Shown here: positions 1 through 15,990 of the stretch, in pieces | Position numbering within the stretch: the stretch's first letter is position 1 | Layout: each line of letters opens with the position of its first letter | Source: Osmia lignaria lignaria | Taxonomy: Eukaryota; Arthropoda; Insecta; Hymenoptera; Megachilidae | Direction: 5' to 3' | Length of the DNA: 64,000 nucleotides | Assembly (NCBI RefSeq): GCF_051020975.1 | Contig: NC_135034.1 | Span: forward strand, 806,001 to 870,000 | Notes under the pieces: generated by a model | Told to the model about the DNA's origin: nothing | The model's database searches: none | What the model saw: only the letters and a program-made list of their open reading frames with translations | Program-made: the position numbers and the translations under genes

Positions 1-3000
1 TCATTCATGCTATAGCTAAATTGGATATAATGTAATATACTCACCCCTTCCCACAGATCAAGGTACCTACATTTAATAACAATATCATTATTACTACATC
101 TACATTAGATATAAAGTAATATACTGATCCCTGCCCACAGTTCAATGTACCTATATTTAATAATAATATCATTAGTACTATATCCACATCATATATAATG
201 TAATATACTGATTCCTTCCCACAGATCAATGTACATTAACAACAACATCATTCATGCTATAGCTAAATTGGATATAATGTAATATACTGATCCCTGCCCA
301 CCGGTCAATGTTCATTTAATAACAACATCGTTCATACTATATCCACATTAGGTATAATGTAATATAGTAATTACGTCCCACAGATCAATGTACCTACATT
401 TAATAACAATATCCTTAGTACTATACCCACATTACACATAATGTAATATACTGATTCCTTCCCACAGATCAATGTACATTTAACAACAACATCATTCATA
501 CTATAACTACATTGGATATAATGTAATATACTGATCCCTTCCCACAGATCAAGGTATCTACATTTAATAACAACATCATTATTACTATATCTACACTAGA
601 TATAATGCAATATACGGATTCCTTCCCACAGATCAATGTACATTTAATAACAACATCATTCATACTATATCTGCATTGGATATAATGTAATATACTGACC
701 CCTGCCCACCGGTCAATGTACATTTAATAACAACATCGTTCATACTATATCCACATTAGGTATAATGTAACATAGTGATTACGTCCCACAGATCAATGTA
801 CCTACATTTAATAACAATATCCGTAGTACTATATCCACATTACACATAATGTAATATACTGATTCCTTCCCACAGATCAATGTACATTTAATAACAACAT
901 TATTCATACTATATCTACACTAGGGATAATGTAACATAGTGATTACATCCCGCAGATCAATGTACACTTAATAACAACATCATTCATACTATAACTACAT
1001 TGGATATAATGTAATATACTGATCCCTTCCCACAGATTAAGGTATCTACATTTAATAACAATATCATTATTACTATATCTACACTAGATATGATGCAATA
1101 TACGGATTCCTTCCCACAGATCAATGTACATTAACAACAACATCATTCATGCTATAGCTAAATTGGATATAATGTAATATACTGATCCCTGCCCACAGAT
1201 CAATGTACCTACATTTAATAACAATATCATTAGTACTACATCTACATTAGATATAAAGTAATATACTGATCCCTGCCCACAGTTCAATGTACCTATATTT
1301 AATAATAATATCATTAGTACTATATCCACATCATATATAATGTAATATACTGATTCCTTCCCACAGATCAATGTACATTAACAACAACATCATTCATACT
1401 ATATCTACATTGGATATAATGTAATATACTGATCCCTTCCAATACGTCAATGTACATTTAATAACAATATCATTATTACTATATCTACAGTAGATATAAT
1501 GAAATATACTGATCCCTGCCCACAGATCAATGTACCTACATTTAATAACAATACCATTAGTACTACGTCCACATTACATATAATGTAGTATACTGATTCC
1601 TTCTCACAGATCAGTGTAGATTTAATAACAACATCCTTCATACTATATCAACACTAGGTATAATGTAATATACTGATCCCTTCCCACAGACCAAGGTGCC
1701 TACATTTAGTAACAATATCATTATTACTATATCTACATTAGATATAATGTAATATACTGATCCCTGCCCACCGGTCAATGTACATTTAATAACAACATCG
1801 TTCATACTATATCCACATTAGGTATAATGTAATATAGTGATTACGTCCCACAGATCAATGTACCTACATTTAATAACAATATCCTTAGTACTATATCCAC
1901 ATTACACATAATGTAATATACTGATTCCTTCCCACAGATCAATGTACATTTAACAACGACATCATTCGTACTATATCTACATTGGATATAATGTTATATA
2001 CTGATCCCTGCCCACAGTTCAATGTTCCTATACTTAATAACAATATCATTAGTACTATATCCACATCATATATAATGTAATATACTGATTCCTTCCCACA
2101 GATCAACGTAGATTTAATAACAACATCATTCATACAATATCAACACTAGGTATAATGTAATATAGTGATTACATCCCACAGATCAAGGTACATTTTATAA
2201 CAACATCGTTCATACTATATCTACGGTGGATATAATGTAATATACTGATCCCTTCCCACAGACCAAGGTGCCTACATTTAGTAACAATATCATTCATACT
2301 ATATCAACACTAGGTATAATGTAATATAGTGATTACATCCCACAGATCAAGGTACATTTTATAACAACATCGTTCATACTATATCTACATTGGATATAAT
2401 GTAATATAATGATCCCTTCCCACAGACCAAGGTGCCTACATTTAGTAACAATATCATTATTACTATAACTACATTAGATATAATGTTATATACTGACCCC
2501 TGCCCACAGTTCATTGTACCTATACTTAATAACAATATCATTAGTAGTATATCCACATCATATATAATGTAATATACTGATTCCTTCCCACAGATCAACG
2601 TAGATTTAATAACAACATCATTCATACTATATCAACACTATGTATAATGTAATATAGTGATTACATCCCACAGATCAAGGTACATTTTATAACAACATCG
2701 TTCATACTATATCTACATTGGATATAATATAATATACTGATCCCTTCCGACAGATCAATGTACATTTAGTAACACCATCATTCATACTATATCTACACTG
2801 GATATAATACAATATACGGATTCCTCCCCACAGATCAATGTACATTTTATAACAACATCATTCATACTATATCTACATTGGATATAATGTAATATACTGA
2901 TCCCTTCCCATACATCAATGTACATATAATAGCAAAATCGTTATTACTATATCTACATTACGTATAATGTAATATACTGATCCCTGCTCACAGATCATTG

Positions 3001-3993
3001 TACCTATATTTAATAACAATATCCTTAGTACTATATCCACATTACACATAATGTAATATACTGATTCCTTCCCACAGATCAACGTACATTTAATAACAAC
3101 AGCATTCATACTATATCAACACTAGGTATAACGTAATATAGTGATTACATCCCACAGATCAAGGTACATTCAATATCGATATCATTATTACTATATCTAC
3201 ATTAGATAAAATGTAATATACTGATCCCTTCCCACAGATGAAGGTGCCTACATTTTGTAACAATATCATTATTACTATATCTTCATTAGATATAATGTAA
3301 TATACTAATCCCTGCCCACAGATCAATGTATATTTAGTAGCGATATCATTATTACTATATCTACATTGGATATAATGTAATATACTGAACCCTCCCCACA
3401 GATCAATGTACCTACATTTAACAACAATATCATTAGTACTACGTCCACATTGCATATAATGTAATATACTGATTCCTTGCCACAGATCAGTGTACATTTA
3501 ATAACAACATCATTCATTACATATCTATATTGGGTACAATGTAATATAGTGATTACATACCACAGATTGATGTACATGTAATATCGATATCATTATTACT
3601 ATATCTACATTAGATATAATGTAATATACTGATCCCGGCCCATAGTTCAATGTACCTATATTTAATAACAATATCATTAGTACTATATCCACATCACATA
3701 TAATGTAATATACTGATCCCTTCCCACAGATCAATGTACATTTAGTAACACCATCATTCATACTATATCTACACCAGGTATAATGTAACATAGTGATTAC
3801 ATCCCACAGATCAATGTACATTTAATAACAACATCATTCATAATATAACTACATTGGATATAATGTAATATACTGATCCCTTCCCACAGATCAATGTACA
3901 TATAACAGCAACATCGTTAGTACTATATCTGCATTAGGTATAATGTAATCTAGTGACTACATCCCACAGATCATTGTACGTTTAATAACACCA
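1..3993. repeat. Satellite HOR, left array, copy 1 (3993 bp)
   Basis: AT-rich tandem monomers of 80 and 84 bp, counted as distances between successive CCCACAG anchors (for example 461, 541, 625, 705, 785, 869, 949, 1029, 1113). The block begins with a distinctive monomer containing GCTATAGCTAAATTGG and ACTCACCCCTTCCC, and the same start recurs at 3994, 7496 and 11079. Positions 41, 496, 1147, 1447, 1939, 2374 and 2915 all have near-identical counterparts exactly 3993 bp downstream. No gene is seen; minus-strand open frames here are by-products of the repeat. Confidence 0.93.
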
Positions 3994-6900
3994 TCATTCA
4001 TGCTATAGCTAAATTGGATATAATGTAATATACTCACCCCTTCCCACAGATCAAGGTACCTACATTTAATAACAATATCATTATTACTACATCTACATTA
4101 GATATAAAGTAATATACTGATCCCTGCCCACAGTTCAATGTACCTATATTTAATAATAATATCATTAGTACTATATCCACATCATATATAATGTAATATA
4201 CTGATTCCTTCCCACAGATCAATGTACATTAACAACAACATCATTCATGCTATAGCTAAATTGGATATAATGTAATATACTGATCCCTGCCCACCGGTCA
4301 ATGTTCATTTAATAACAACATCGTTCATACTATATCCACATTAGGTATAATGTAATATAGTAATTACGTCCCACAGATCAATGTACCTACATTTAATAAC
4401 AATATCCTTAGTACTATACCCACATTACACATAATGTAATATACTGATTCCTTCCCACAGATCAATGTACATTTAACAACAACATCATTCATACTATAAC
4501 TACATTGGATATAATGTAATATACTGATCCCTTCCTACAGATCAAGGTATCTACATTTAATAACAACATCATTATTACTATATCTACACTAGATATAATG
4601 CAATATACGGATTCCTTCCCACAGATCAATGTACATTTAATAACAACATCATTCATACTATATCTGCATTGGATATAATGTAATATACTGACCCCTGCCC
4701 ACCGGTCAATGTACATTTAATAACAACATCGTTCATACTATATCCACATTAGGTATAATGTAACATAGTGATTACGTCCCACAGATCAATGTACCTACAT
4801 TTAATAACAATATCCGTAGTACTATATCCACATTACACATAATGTAATATACTGATTCCTTCCCACAGATCAATGTACATTTAATAACAACATTATTCAT
4901 ACTATATCTACACTAGGGATAATGTAACATAGTGATTACATCCCGCAGATCAATGTACACTTAATAACAACATCATTCATACTATAACTACATTGGATAT
5001 AATGTAATATACTGATCCCTTCCCACAGATTAAGGTATCTACATTTAATAACAATATCATTATTACTATATCTACACTAGATATGATGCAATATACGGAT
5101 TCCTTCCCACAGATCAATGTACATTAACAACAACATCATTCATGCTATAGCTAAATTGGATATAATGTAATATACTGATCCCTGCCCACAGATCAATGTA
5201 CCTACATTTAATAACAATATCATTAGTACTACATCTACATTAGATATAAAGTAATATACTGATCCCTGCCCACAGTTCAATGTACCTATATTTAATAATA
5301 ATATCATTAGTACTATATCCACATCATATATAATGTAATATACTGATTCCTTCCCACAGATCAATGTACATTAACAACAACATCATTCATACTATATCTA
5401 CATTGGATATAATGTAATATACTGATCCCTTCCAATACGTCAATGTACATTTAATAACAATATCATTATTACTATATCTACAGTAGATATAATGAAATAT
5501 ACTGATCCCTGCCCACAGATCAATGTACCTACATTTAATAACAATATCATTAGTACTACGTCCACATTACATATAATGTAGTATACTGATTCCTTCTCAC
5601 AGATCAGTGTAGATTTAATAACAACATCCTTCATACTATATCAACACTAGGTATAATGTAATATACTGATCCCTTCCCACAGACCAAGGTGCCTACATTT
5701 AGTAACAATATCATTATTACTATATCTACATTAGATATAATGTAATATCCTGATCCCTGCCCACCGGTCAATGTACATTTAATAACAACATCGTTCATAC
5801 TATATCCACATTAGGTATAATGTAATATAGTGATTACGTCCCACAGATCAATGTACCTACATTTAATAACATTATCATTAATACTATATCTACATGAGAC
5901 ATAATGATATATACTAATCCCTGCCCACAGATCAATTTATATTTAATAGCGATATCATTATTACTATATCTACATTAGATATAATGTTATATACTGATCC
6001 CTGCCCACAGTTCAATGTTCCTATACTTAATAACAATATCATTAGTACTATATCCACATCATATATAATGTAATATACTGATTCCTTCCCACAGATCAAC
6101 GTAGATTTAATAACAACATCATTCATACAATATCAACACTAGGTATAATGTAATATAGTGATTACATCCCACAGATCAAGGTACATTTTATAACAACATC
6201 GTTCATACTATATCTACGGTGGATATAATGTAATATACTGATCCCTTCCCACAGACCAAGGTGCCTACATTTAGTAACAATATCATTCATACTATATCAA
6301 CACTAGGTATAATGTAATATAGTGATTACATCCCACAGATCAAGGTACTATTTATAACAACATCGTTCATACTATATCTACATTGGATATAATGTAATAT
6401 AATGATCCCTTCCCACAGACCAAGGTGCCTACATTTAGTAACAATATCATTATTACTATAACTACATTAGATATAATGTTATATACTGACCCCTGCCCAC
6501 AGTTCATTGTACCTATACTTAATAACAATATCATTAGTAGTATATCCACATCATATATAATGTAATATACTGATTCCTTCCCACAGATCAACGTAGATTT
6601 AATAACAACATCATTCATACTATATCAACACTAGGTATAATGTAATATAGTGATTACATCCCACAGATCAAGGTACATTTTATAACAACACCGTTCATAC
6701 TATATCTACATTGGATATAATATAATATACTGATCCCTTCCGACAGATCAATGTACATTTAGTAACACCATCATTCATACTATATCTACACTGGATATAA
6801 TACAATATACGGATTCCTCCCCACAGATCAATGTACATTTTATAACAACATCATTCATACTATATCTACATTGGATATAATGTAATATACTGATCCCTTC

Positions 6901-7495
6901 CCATACATCAATGTACATATAATAGCAAAATCGTTATTACTATATCTACATTACGTATAATGTAATATACTGATCCCTGCTCACAGATCATTGTACCTAT
7001 ATTTAATAACAATATCCTTAGTACTATATCCACATTACACATAATGTAATATACTGATTCCTTCCCACAGATCAACGTACATTTAATAACAACAGCATTC
7101 ATACTATATCAACACTAGGTATAACGTAATATAGTGATTACATCCCACAGATCAAGGTACATTCAATATCGATATCATTATTACTATATCTACATTAGAT
7201 AAAATGTAATATACTGATCCCTTCCCACAGATGAAGGTGCCTACATTTTGTAACAATATCATTATTACTATATCTTCATTAGATATAATGTAATATACTA
7301 TTCCCTGCCCACAGATCAATGTATATTTAATAGCGATATCATTATTACTATATCTACATTGGATATAATGTAATATACTGATCCCTTCCCACAGGTCAAT
7401 GTACATACAATAGCAAAATCGTTATTACTATATCTACATTAGGTATAATGTAATGTATTTACTACATCCTACAGATCATTGTACATTTAATAACA
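3994..7495. repeat. Satellite HOR, left array, copy 2 (3502 bp)
   Basis: Colinear with copy 1 at an offset of 3993 bp up to about 7373, with only scattered substitutions apart from one swapped tract near 5863-5978. It then jumps to a short linker and the start of copy 3, so it is 491 bp shorter than copy 1. The material absent is the copy 1 interval of roughly 3380-3870. No gene is seen. Confidence 0.92.
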
Positions 7496-10400
7496 TCATT
7501 CATGCTATAGCTAAATTGGATATAATGTAATATACTCACCCCTTCCCACAGATCAAGGTACCTACATTTAATAACAATATCATTATTACTACATCTACAT
7601 TAGATATAAAGTAATATACTGATCCCTGCCCACAGTTCAATGTACCTATATTTAATAATAATATCATTAGTACTATATCCACATCATATATAATGTAATA
7701 TACTGATTCCTTCCCACAGATCAATGTACATTAACAACAACATCATTCATGCTATAGCTAAATTGGATATAATGTAATATACTGATCCCTGCCCACAGAT
7801 CAATGTACCTACATTTAATAACAATATCATTAGTACTATATCTACATTAGATATAATGTAATATACTGATCCCTGCCCACAGTTCAATGTAACTATATTT
7901 AATAACAATATCATTAGTACTATATCCACATCATATATAATGTAATATACTGATTCCTTCCCACAGATCAATGTACATTTAACAACCGCATCATTCATAC
8001 TATGTCTACATTGGATATAATGTAATATACTGTTCCCTTCCCACAGATCAATGTACATATAATAACAATATCATTATCACTATAACTACACTAGATATAA
8101 TGTAATATACTGATTCCTTCCCTCAGATCAATGTACATTTAATATCGATATCATTATTACTATTTCTACATTAGATATAATGTAATATACTGATTCCTTC
8201 CCTCAGATAAATGTACATTTAATATCGATATCATTATTACTATTTCTACATTAGATATAATGTAATATACTGATCCCTTCCCACAGATCAATGTACCTAC
8301 ATTTAATAACAATACCATTAGTACTACGTCCACATTACATATAATGTAGTATACTGATTCCTTCTCACAGATCAGTGTAGATTTAATAACAACATCCTTC
8401 ATACTATATCAACACTAGGTATAATGTAATATACTGATCCCTTCCCACAGACCAAGGTGCCTACATTTAGTAACAATATCATTATTACTATATCTACATT
8501 AGATATAATGTAATATACTGATCCCTGCCCACCGGTCAATGTACATTTAATAACAACATCGTTCATACTATATCCACATTAGGTATAATGTAATATAGTG
8601 ATTACGTCCCACAGATCAATGTACCTACATTTAATAACAATATCCTTAGTACTATATCCACATTACACATAATGTAATATACTGATTCCTTCCCACAGAT
8701 CAATGTACATTTAACAACGACATCATTCGTACTATATCTACATTGGATATAATGTAATATACTGATCCCTTCCCACAGATCAATGTACCTACATTTAATA
8801 ACAATATCCTTAGTACTATATCCACATCACACATAATGTAATATACTGATTCCTTCCCACAGAACAATGTACATTTAATAACCCCATCATTCATACTATA
8901 TCTACACGAGGTATAATGTAATATAGTGATTACATCCCCCAGATCAATGTACATATAACAACAACATCATTCATACTATATCTACATTGGATATAATGTA
9001 ATATACTGATCCCTTCCCATACGTCAATGTACATATAATAGCAAAATCGTTATTACTATATCTACATTAGGTATAATGTAATATACTGATCCCTGCCCAC
9101 AGTTCAATGTTCCTATACTAAATAACAATATCATTAGTACCATATCCACATCATATATAATGTAATATACTGATTCCTTCCCACAGATCAACGTAGATTT
9201 AATAACAACATCATTCATACAATATCAACACTAGGTATAATGTAATATAGTGATTACATCCCACAGATCAAGGTACATTTTATAACAGCATCGTTCATAC
9301 TATATCTACGGTGGATATAATGTAATATACTGATCCCTTCCCACAGACCAAGGTGCCTACATTTAGTAACAATATCATTCATACTATATCAACACTAGGT
9401 ATAATGTAATATAGTGATTACATCCCACAGATCAAGGTACATTTTATAACAACATCGTTCATACTATATCTACATTGGATATAATGTAATATAATGATCC
9501 CTTCCCACAGACCAAGGTGCCTACATTTAGTAACAATATCATTATTACTATAACTACATTAGATATAATGTTATATACTGATCCCTGCCCACAGTTCATT
9601 GTACCTATACTTAATAACAATATCATTAGTAGTATATCCACATCATATATAATGTAATATACTGATTCCTTCCCACAGATCAACGTAGATTTAATAACAA
9701 CATCATTCATACTATATCAACACTAGGTATAATGTAATATAGTGATTACATCCCACAGATCAAGGTACATTTTATAACAACATCGTTCATACTATATCTA
9801 CATTGGATATAATATAATATACTGATCCCTTCCCACAGATCAATGTACATTTAGTAACACCATCATTCATACTATATCTACACTGGATATAATACAATAT
9901 ACGGATTCCTCCCCACAGATCAATGTACATTTTATAACAACATCATTCATACTATATCTACATTGGATATAATGTAATATACTGATCCCTTCCCATACGT
10001 CAATGTACATATAATAGCAAAATCGTTATTACTATATCTACATTACGTATAATGTAATATACTGATCCCTGCTCACAGATCATTGTACCTATATTTAATA
10101 ACAATATCCTTAGTACTATATCCACATTACACATAATGTAATATACTGATTCCTTCCCACAGATCAACGTACATTTAATAACAACAGCATTCATACTATA
10201 TCAACACTAGGTATAACGTAATATAGTGATTACATCCCACAGATCAAGGTACATTCAATATCGATATCATTATTACTATATCTACATTAGATAAAATGTA
10301 ATATACTGATCCCTTCCCACAGATGAAGGTGCCTACATTTTGTAACAATATCATTATTACTATATCTTCATTAGATATAATGTAATATACTAATCCCTGC

Positions 10401-11078
10401 CCACAGATCAATGTATATTTAGTAGCGATATCATTATTACTATATCTACATTGGATATAATGTAGTATACTGAACCCTCCCCACAGATCAATGTACCTAC
10501 ATTTAACAACAATATCATTAGTACTACGTCCACATTGCATATAATGTAATATACTGATTCCTTGCCACAGATCAGTGTACATTTAATAACAACATCATTC
10601 ATTACATATCTATATTGGGTACAATGTAATATAGTGATTACATCCCACAGATTGATGTACATGTAATATCGATATCATTATTACTATATCTACATTAGAT
10701 ATAATGTAATATACTGATCCCGGCCCATAGTTCAATGTACCTATATTTAATAACAATATCATTAGTACTATATCCACATCACATATAATGTAATATACTG
10801 ATCCCTTCCCACAGATCAATGTACATTTAGTAACACCATCATTCATACTATATCTACACTAGGTATAATGTAACATAGTGATTACATCCCACAGATCAAT
10901 GTACATTTAATAACAACATCATTCATAATATAACTACATTGGATATAATGTAATATACTGATCCCTTCCCACAGATCAATGTACATATAACAGCAACATC
11001 GTTAGTACTATATCTGCATTAGGTATAATGTAATCTAGTGACTACATCCCACAGATCATTGTACGTTTAATAACACCA
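7496..11078. repeat. Satellite HOR, left array, copy 3 (3583 bp)
   Basis: Begins with the same start monomer as copies 1 and 2. Its second half, from about 9450 to 11078, is colinear with copy 1 at an offset of 7085 bp, including the interval that copy 2 lacks; the colinearity continues into the next start monomer (3994 to 11079). The middle (about 7750-9000) is rearranged and contains a tandem repeat of an 80-bp monomer around 8080-8270. No gene is seen. Confidence 0.9.
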
Positions 11079-14000
11079 TCATTCATGCTATAGCTAAATT
11101 GGCTATAATGTAATATACTCACCCCTTCCCACAGATCAAGGTACCTACATTTAATAACAATATCATTATTACTACATCTACATTAGATATAAAGTAATAT
11201 ACTGATCCCTGCCCACAGTTCAATGTACCTATATTTAATAATAATATCATTAGTACTATATCCACATCATATATAATGTAATATACTGATTCCTTCCCAC
11301 AGATCAATGTGCATTAACAACAACATCATTCATGCTATAGCTAAATTGGATATAATGTAATATACTGATCCCTGCCCACAGTTCAATGTAACTATATTTA
11401 ATAACAATATCATTAGTACTATATCCACATCATATATAATGTAATATACTGATTCCTTCCCACAGATCAATGTACATTTAACAACCGCATCATTCATACT
11501 ATGTCTACATTGGATATAATGTAATATACTGTTCCCTTCCCACAGATCAATGTACATATAATAACAATATCATTATTACTATAACTACACTAGATATAAT
11601 GTAATATACTGATTCCTTCCCTCAGATCAATGTACATTTAATATCGATATCATTATTACTATTTCTACATTAGATATAATGTAATATACTGATCCCTTCC
11701 CACAGATCAATGTACCTACATTTAATAACAATACCATTAGTACTACGTCCACATTACATATAATGTAGTATACTGATTCCTTCTCTCAGATCAGTGTAGA
11801 TTTAATAACAACATCCTTCATACTATATCAACACTAGGTATAATGTAATATACTGATCCCTTCCCACAGACCAAGGTGCCTACATTTAGTAACAATATCA
11901 TTATTACTATATCTACATTAGATATAATGTAATATACTGATCCCTGCCCACCGGTCAATGTACATTTAATAACAACATCGTTCATACTATATCCACATTA
12001 GGTATAATGTAATATAGTGATTACGTCCCACAGATCAATGTACCTACATTTAATAACAATATCCTTAGTACTATATCCACATTACACATAATGTAATATA
12101 CTGATTCCTTCCCACAGATCAATGTACATTTAACAACGACATCATTCGTACTATATCTACATTGGATATAATGTAATATACTGATCCCTTCCCACAGATC
12201 AATGTACCTACATTTAATAACAATATCCTTAGTACTATATCCACATCACACATAATGTAATATACTGATTCCTTCCCACAGAACAATGTACATTTAATAA
12301 CCCCATCATTCATACTATATCTACACGAGGTATAATGTAATATAGTGATTACATCCCCCATATCAATGTACATATAACAACAACATCATTCATACTATAT
12401 CTACATTGGATATAATGTAATATACTGATCCCTTCCCACAGGTCAATGTACATATAATAGTATAATTGTTATTACTATATCTACATTAGGTATAAGTTAA
12501 TGTATCTACTACATCCTACAGATCATTGTACATTTCATAACATCATTCATGCTATAGCTAAATTGGCTATAATGTAATATACTCACCCCTTCCCACAGAT
12601 CAAGGTACCTACATTTAATAACAATATCATTATTACTACATCTACATTAGATATAAAGTAATATACTGATCCCTGCCCACAGTTCAATGTACCTATATTT
12701 AATAATAATATCATTAGTACTATATCCACATCATATATAATGTAATATACTGATTCCTTCCCACAGATCAATGTACATTTAACAACAACATCATTCATAC
12801 TATATCTACAATGGATATAATGTAATATACTGATCCCTGCCCATAGTTCAAGGTACCTATATTTAATAACAATATCATTAGTACTATATCCACATCACAT
12901 ATAATGTAATATACTGATTCCTTCCCACAGATCAATGTACATTTAATAACAACATTATTCATACTATATCTACACTAGGTATAATGTAACATAGTGATTA
13001 CATCCCACAGATCAATGTACACTTAAAAACAACATCATTCATACTATAACTACATTGGATATAATGTAATATACTGATCCCTTCCCACAGATCAAGGTAT
13101 CTACATTTAATAACAACATCATTATTACTATATATACACTAGATATAATGCAATATACGGATTCCTTCCCACAGATCAATGTACATTTAATAACAACATC
13201 ATTCATACTATATCTGCATTGGATATAATGTAATATACTGATCCCTTCCCACAGGTCAATGTACATACAATAGCAAAATCGTTATTACTATATCTACATT
13301 AGGTATAATGTAATGTATTTACTACATCCTACAGATCATTGTACATTTAATAAGATCATTCATGCTATAGCTAAATTGGATATAATGTAATATACTCACC
13401 CCTTCCCACAGATCAAGGTAGCTACATTTAATAACATTATCATTAATACTATATCTACATGAGATATAATGTTATATACTAATCCCTGCCCACAGATCAA
13501 TGTATATTTAATAGCGATATCATTATTACTATATCTACATTAGATATAATGTTATATACTGATCCCTGCCCACAGTTCAATGTACCTATACTTAATAACA
13601 ATATCATTAGTACTATATCCACATCATATATAATGTAATATACCGATTCCTTCCCACAGATCAACGTAGATTTAATAACATCATTCATACTATATCAACA
13701 CTAGGTATAATGTAATATAGTGATTACATCCCACAGATCAAGGTACATTTAATAACAACATCATTCATACTATATCTACATTGGATATAATGTATTATAC
13801 TGGTCCCTTCCCACAGATCAAGGTGCCTACATTTAATAACAACATCATTCATACTATATCTTCATTGGATATAATGTAATATACTGATCCCTTCCCACAG
13901 GTCAATGTACATACAATAGCAAAATCGTTATTACTATATCTACATTAGGTATAATGTAATGTATTTACTACATCCTACAGATCATTGTACATTTAATAAG

Positions 14001-14290
14001 ATCATTCATGCTATAGCTAAATTGGATATAATGTAATATACTCACCCCTTCCCACAGATCAAGGTACCTACATTTAATAACAATATCATTATTACTACAT
14101 CTACATTAGATATAATGCAATATACGGATTCCTTCCCACAGATCAATGTACATTTAATAACAACATCATTCATACTATAACTACATTGGATATAATGTAA
14201 TATACTGATCCCTCCCCACAGATCAATGTACATTTTATAACAACATCATTCATACTATATCTACATTCGATATAATGTAATATACTGATC
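11079..14290. repeat. Satellite array, shuffled HOR fragments
   Basis: The same 80/84-bp monomers as upstream, but the start monomer (GCTATAGCTAAATTGG) now recurs at short, irregular intervals: 11079, 12543, about 13357 and about 14002. The segment around 12119-12373 is nearly identical to 8700-8954 (offset 3419). The pattern suggests truncated HOR units rather than full-length copies. No gene is seen. Confidence 0.85.
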
Positions 14291-15990
14291 CCTTCCCATA
14301 CGTCAATGTACATATAATAGCAAAATCGTTATTACTATATCTACATTAGGTATAATGTAATATACTGATCCCTGCCCACAGATCAATGTACCTACATTTA
14401 ATAACAATATCATTAGTACTACGTCCACATTACATATAATGTAGTATACTGATTCCTTCTCACAGATCAGTGTAGATTTAATAACAACATCCTTCATACT
14501 ATATCAACACTAGGTATAATGTAATATACTGATCCCTTCCCACAGACCAAGGTGCCTACATTTAGTAACAATATCATTATTACTATATCTACATTAGATA
14601 TAATGTAATATCCTGATCCCTGCCCACCGGTCAATGTACATTTAATAACAACATCGTTCATACTATATCCACATTAGGTATAATGTAATATAGTGACTAC
14701 GTCCCACAGATCAATGTACCTACATTTAATAACATTATCATTAATACTATATCTACATGAGACATAATGATATATACTAATCCCTGCCCACAGATCAATG
14801 TATATTTAATAGCGATATCATTATTACTATATCTACATTAGATATAATGTTATATACTGATCCCTGCCCACAGTTCAATGTTCCTATACTTAATAACAAT
14901 ATCATTAGTACTATATCCACATCATATATAATGTAATATACTGATTCCTTCCCACAGATCAACGTAGATTTAATAACAACATCATTCATACAATATCAAC
15001 ACTAGGTATAATGTAATATAGTGATTACATCCCACAGATCAAGGTACATTTTATAACAACATCGTTCATACTATATCTACGGTGGATATAATGTAATATA
15101 CTGATCCCTTCCCATAGACCAAGGTGCCTACATTTAGTAACAATATCATTCATACTATATCAACACTAGGTATAATGTAATATAGTGATTACATCCCACA
15201 GATCAAGGTACATTTTATAACAACATCGTTCATACTATATCTACATTGGATATAATGTAATATAATGATCCCTTCCCACAGACCAAGGTGCCTACATTTA
15301 GTAACAATATCATTATTACTATAACTACATTAGATATAATGTTATATACTGATCCCTGCCCACAGTTCATTGTACCTATACTTAATAACAATATCATTAG
15401 TAGTATATCCACATCATATATAATGTAATATACTGATTCCTTCCCACAGATCAACGTAGATTTAATAACAACATCATTCATACTATATCAACACTAGGTA
15501 TAATGTAATATAGTGATTACATCCCACAGATCAAGGTACATTTTATAACAACATCGTTCATACTATATCTACATTGGATATAATATAATATACTGATCCC
15601 TTCCGACAGATCAATGTACATTTAGTAACACCATCATTCATACTATATCTACACTGGATATAATACAATATACGGATTCCTCCCCACAGATCAATGTACA
15701 TTTTATAACAACATCATTCATACTATATCTACATTGGATATAATGTAATATACTGATCCCTTCCCATACATCAATGTACATATAATAGCAAAATCGTTAT
15801 TACTATATCTACATTACGTATAATGTAATATACTGATCCCTGCTCACAGATCATTGTACCTATATTTAATAACAATATCCTTAGTACTATATCCACATTA
15901 CACATAATGTAATATACTGATTCCTTCCCACAGATCAACGTACATTTAATAACAACAGCATTCATACTATATCAACACTGGGTATAACGT
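14291..15990. repeat. Satellite segment duplicating about 5430-7130
   Basis: Landmarks at 14795, 15230 and 15771 lie exactly 8863 bp from counterparts at 5932, 6367 and 6908, and the two later ones lie 5771 bp from 9459 and 10000. It carries the copy 2 version of the swapped tract (CATGAGACATAATGATATAT near 14755-14775), so it is closer to copy 2 than to copy 1. No gene is seen. Confidence 0.88.
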
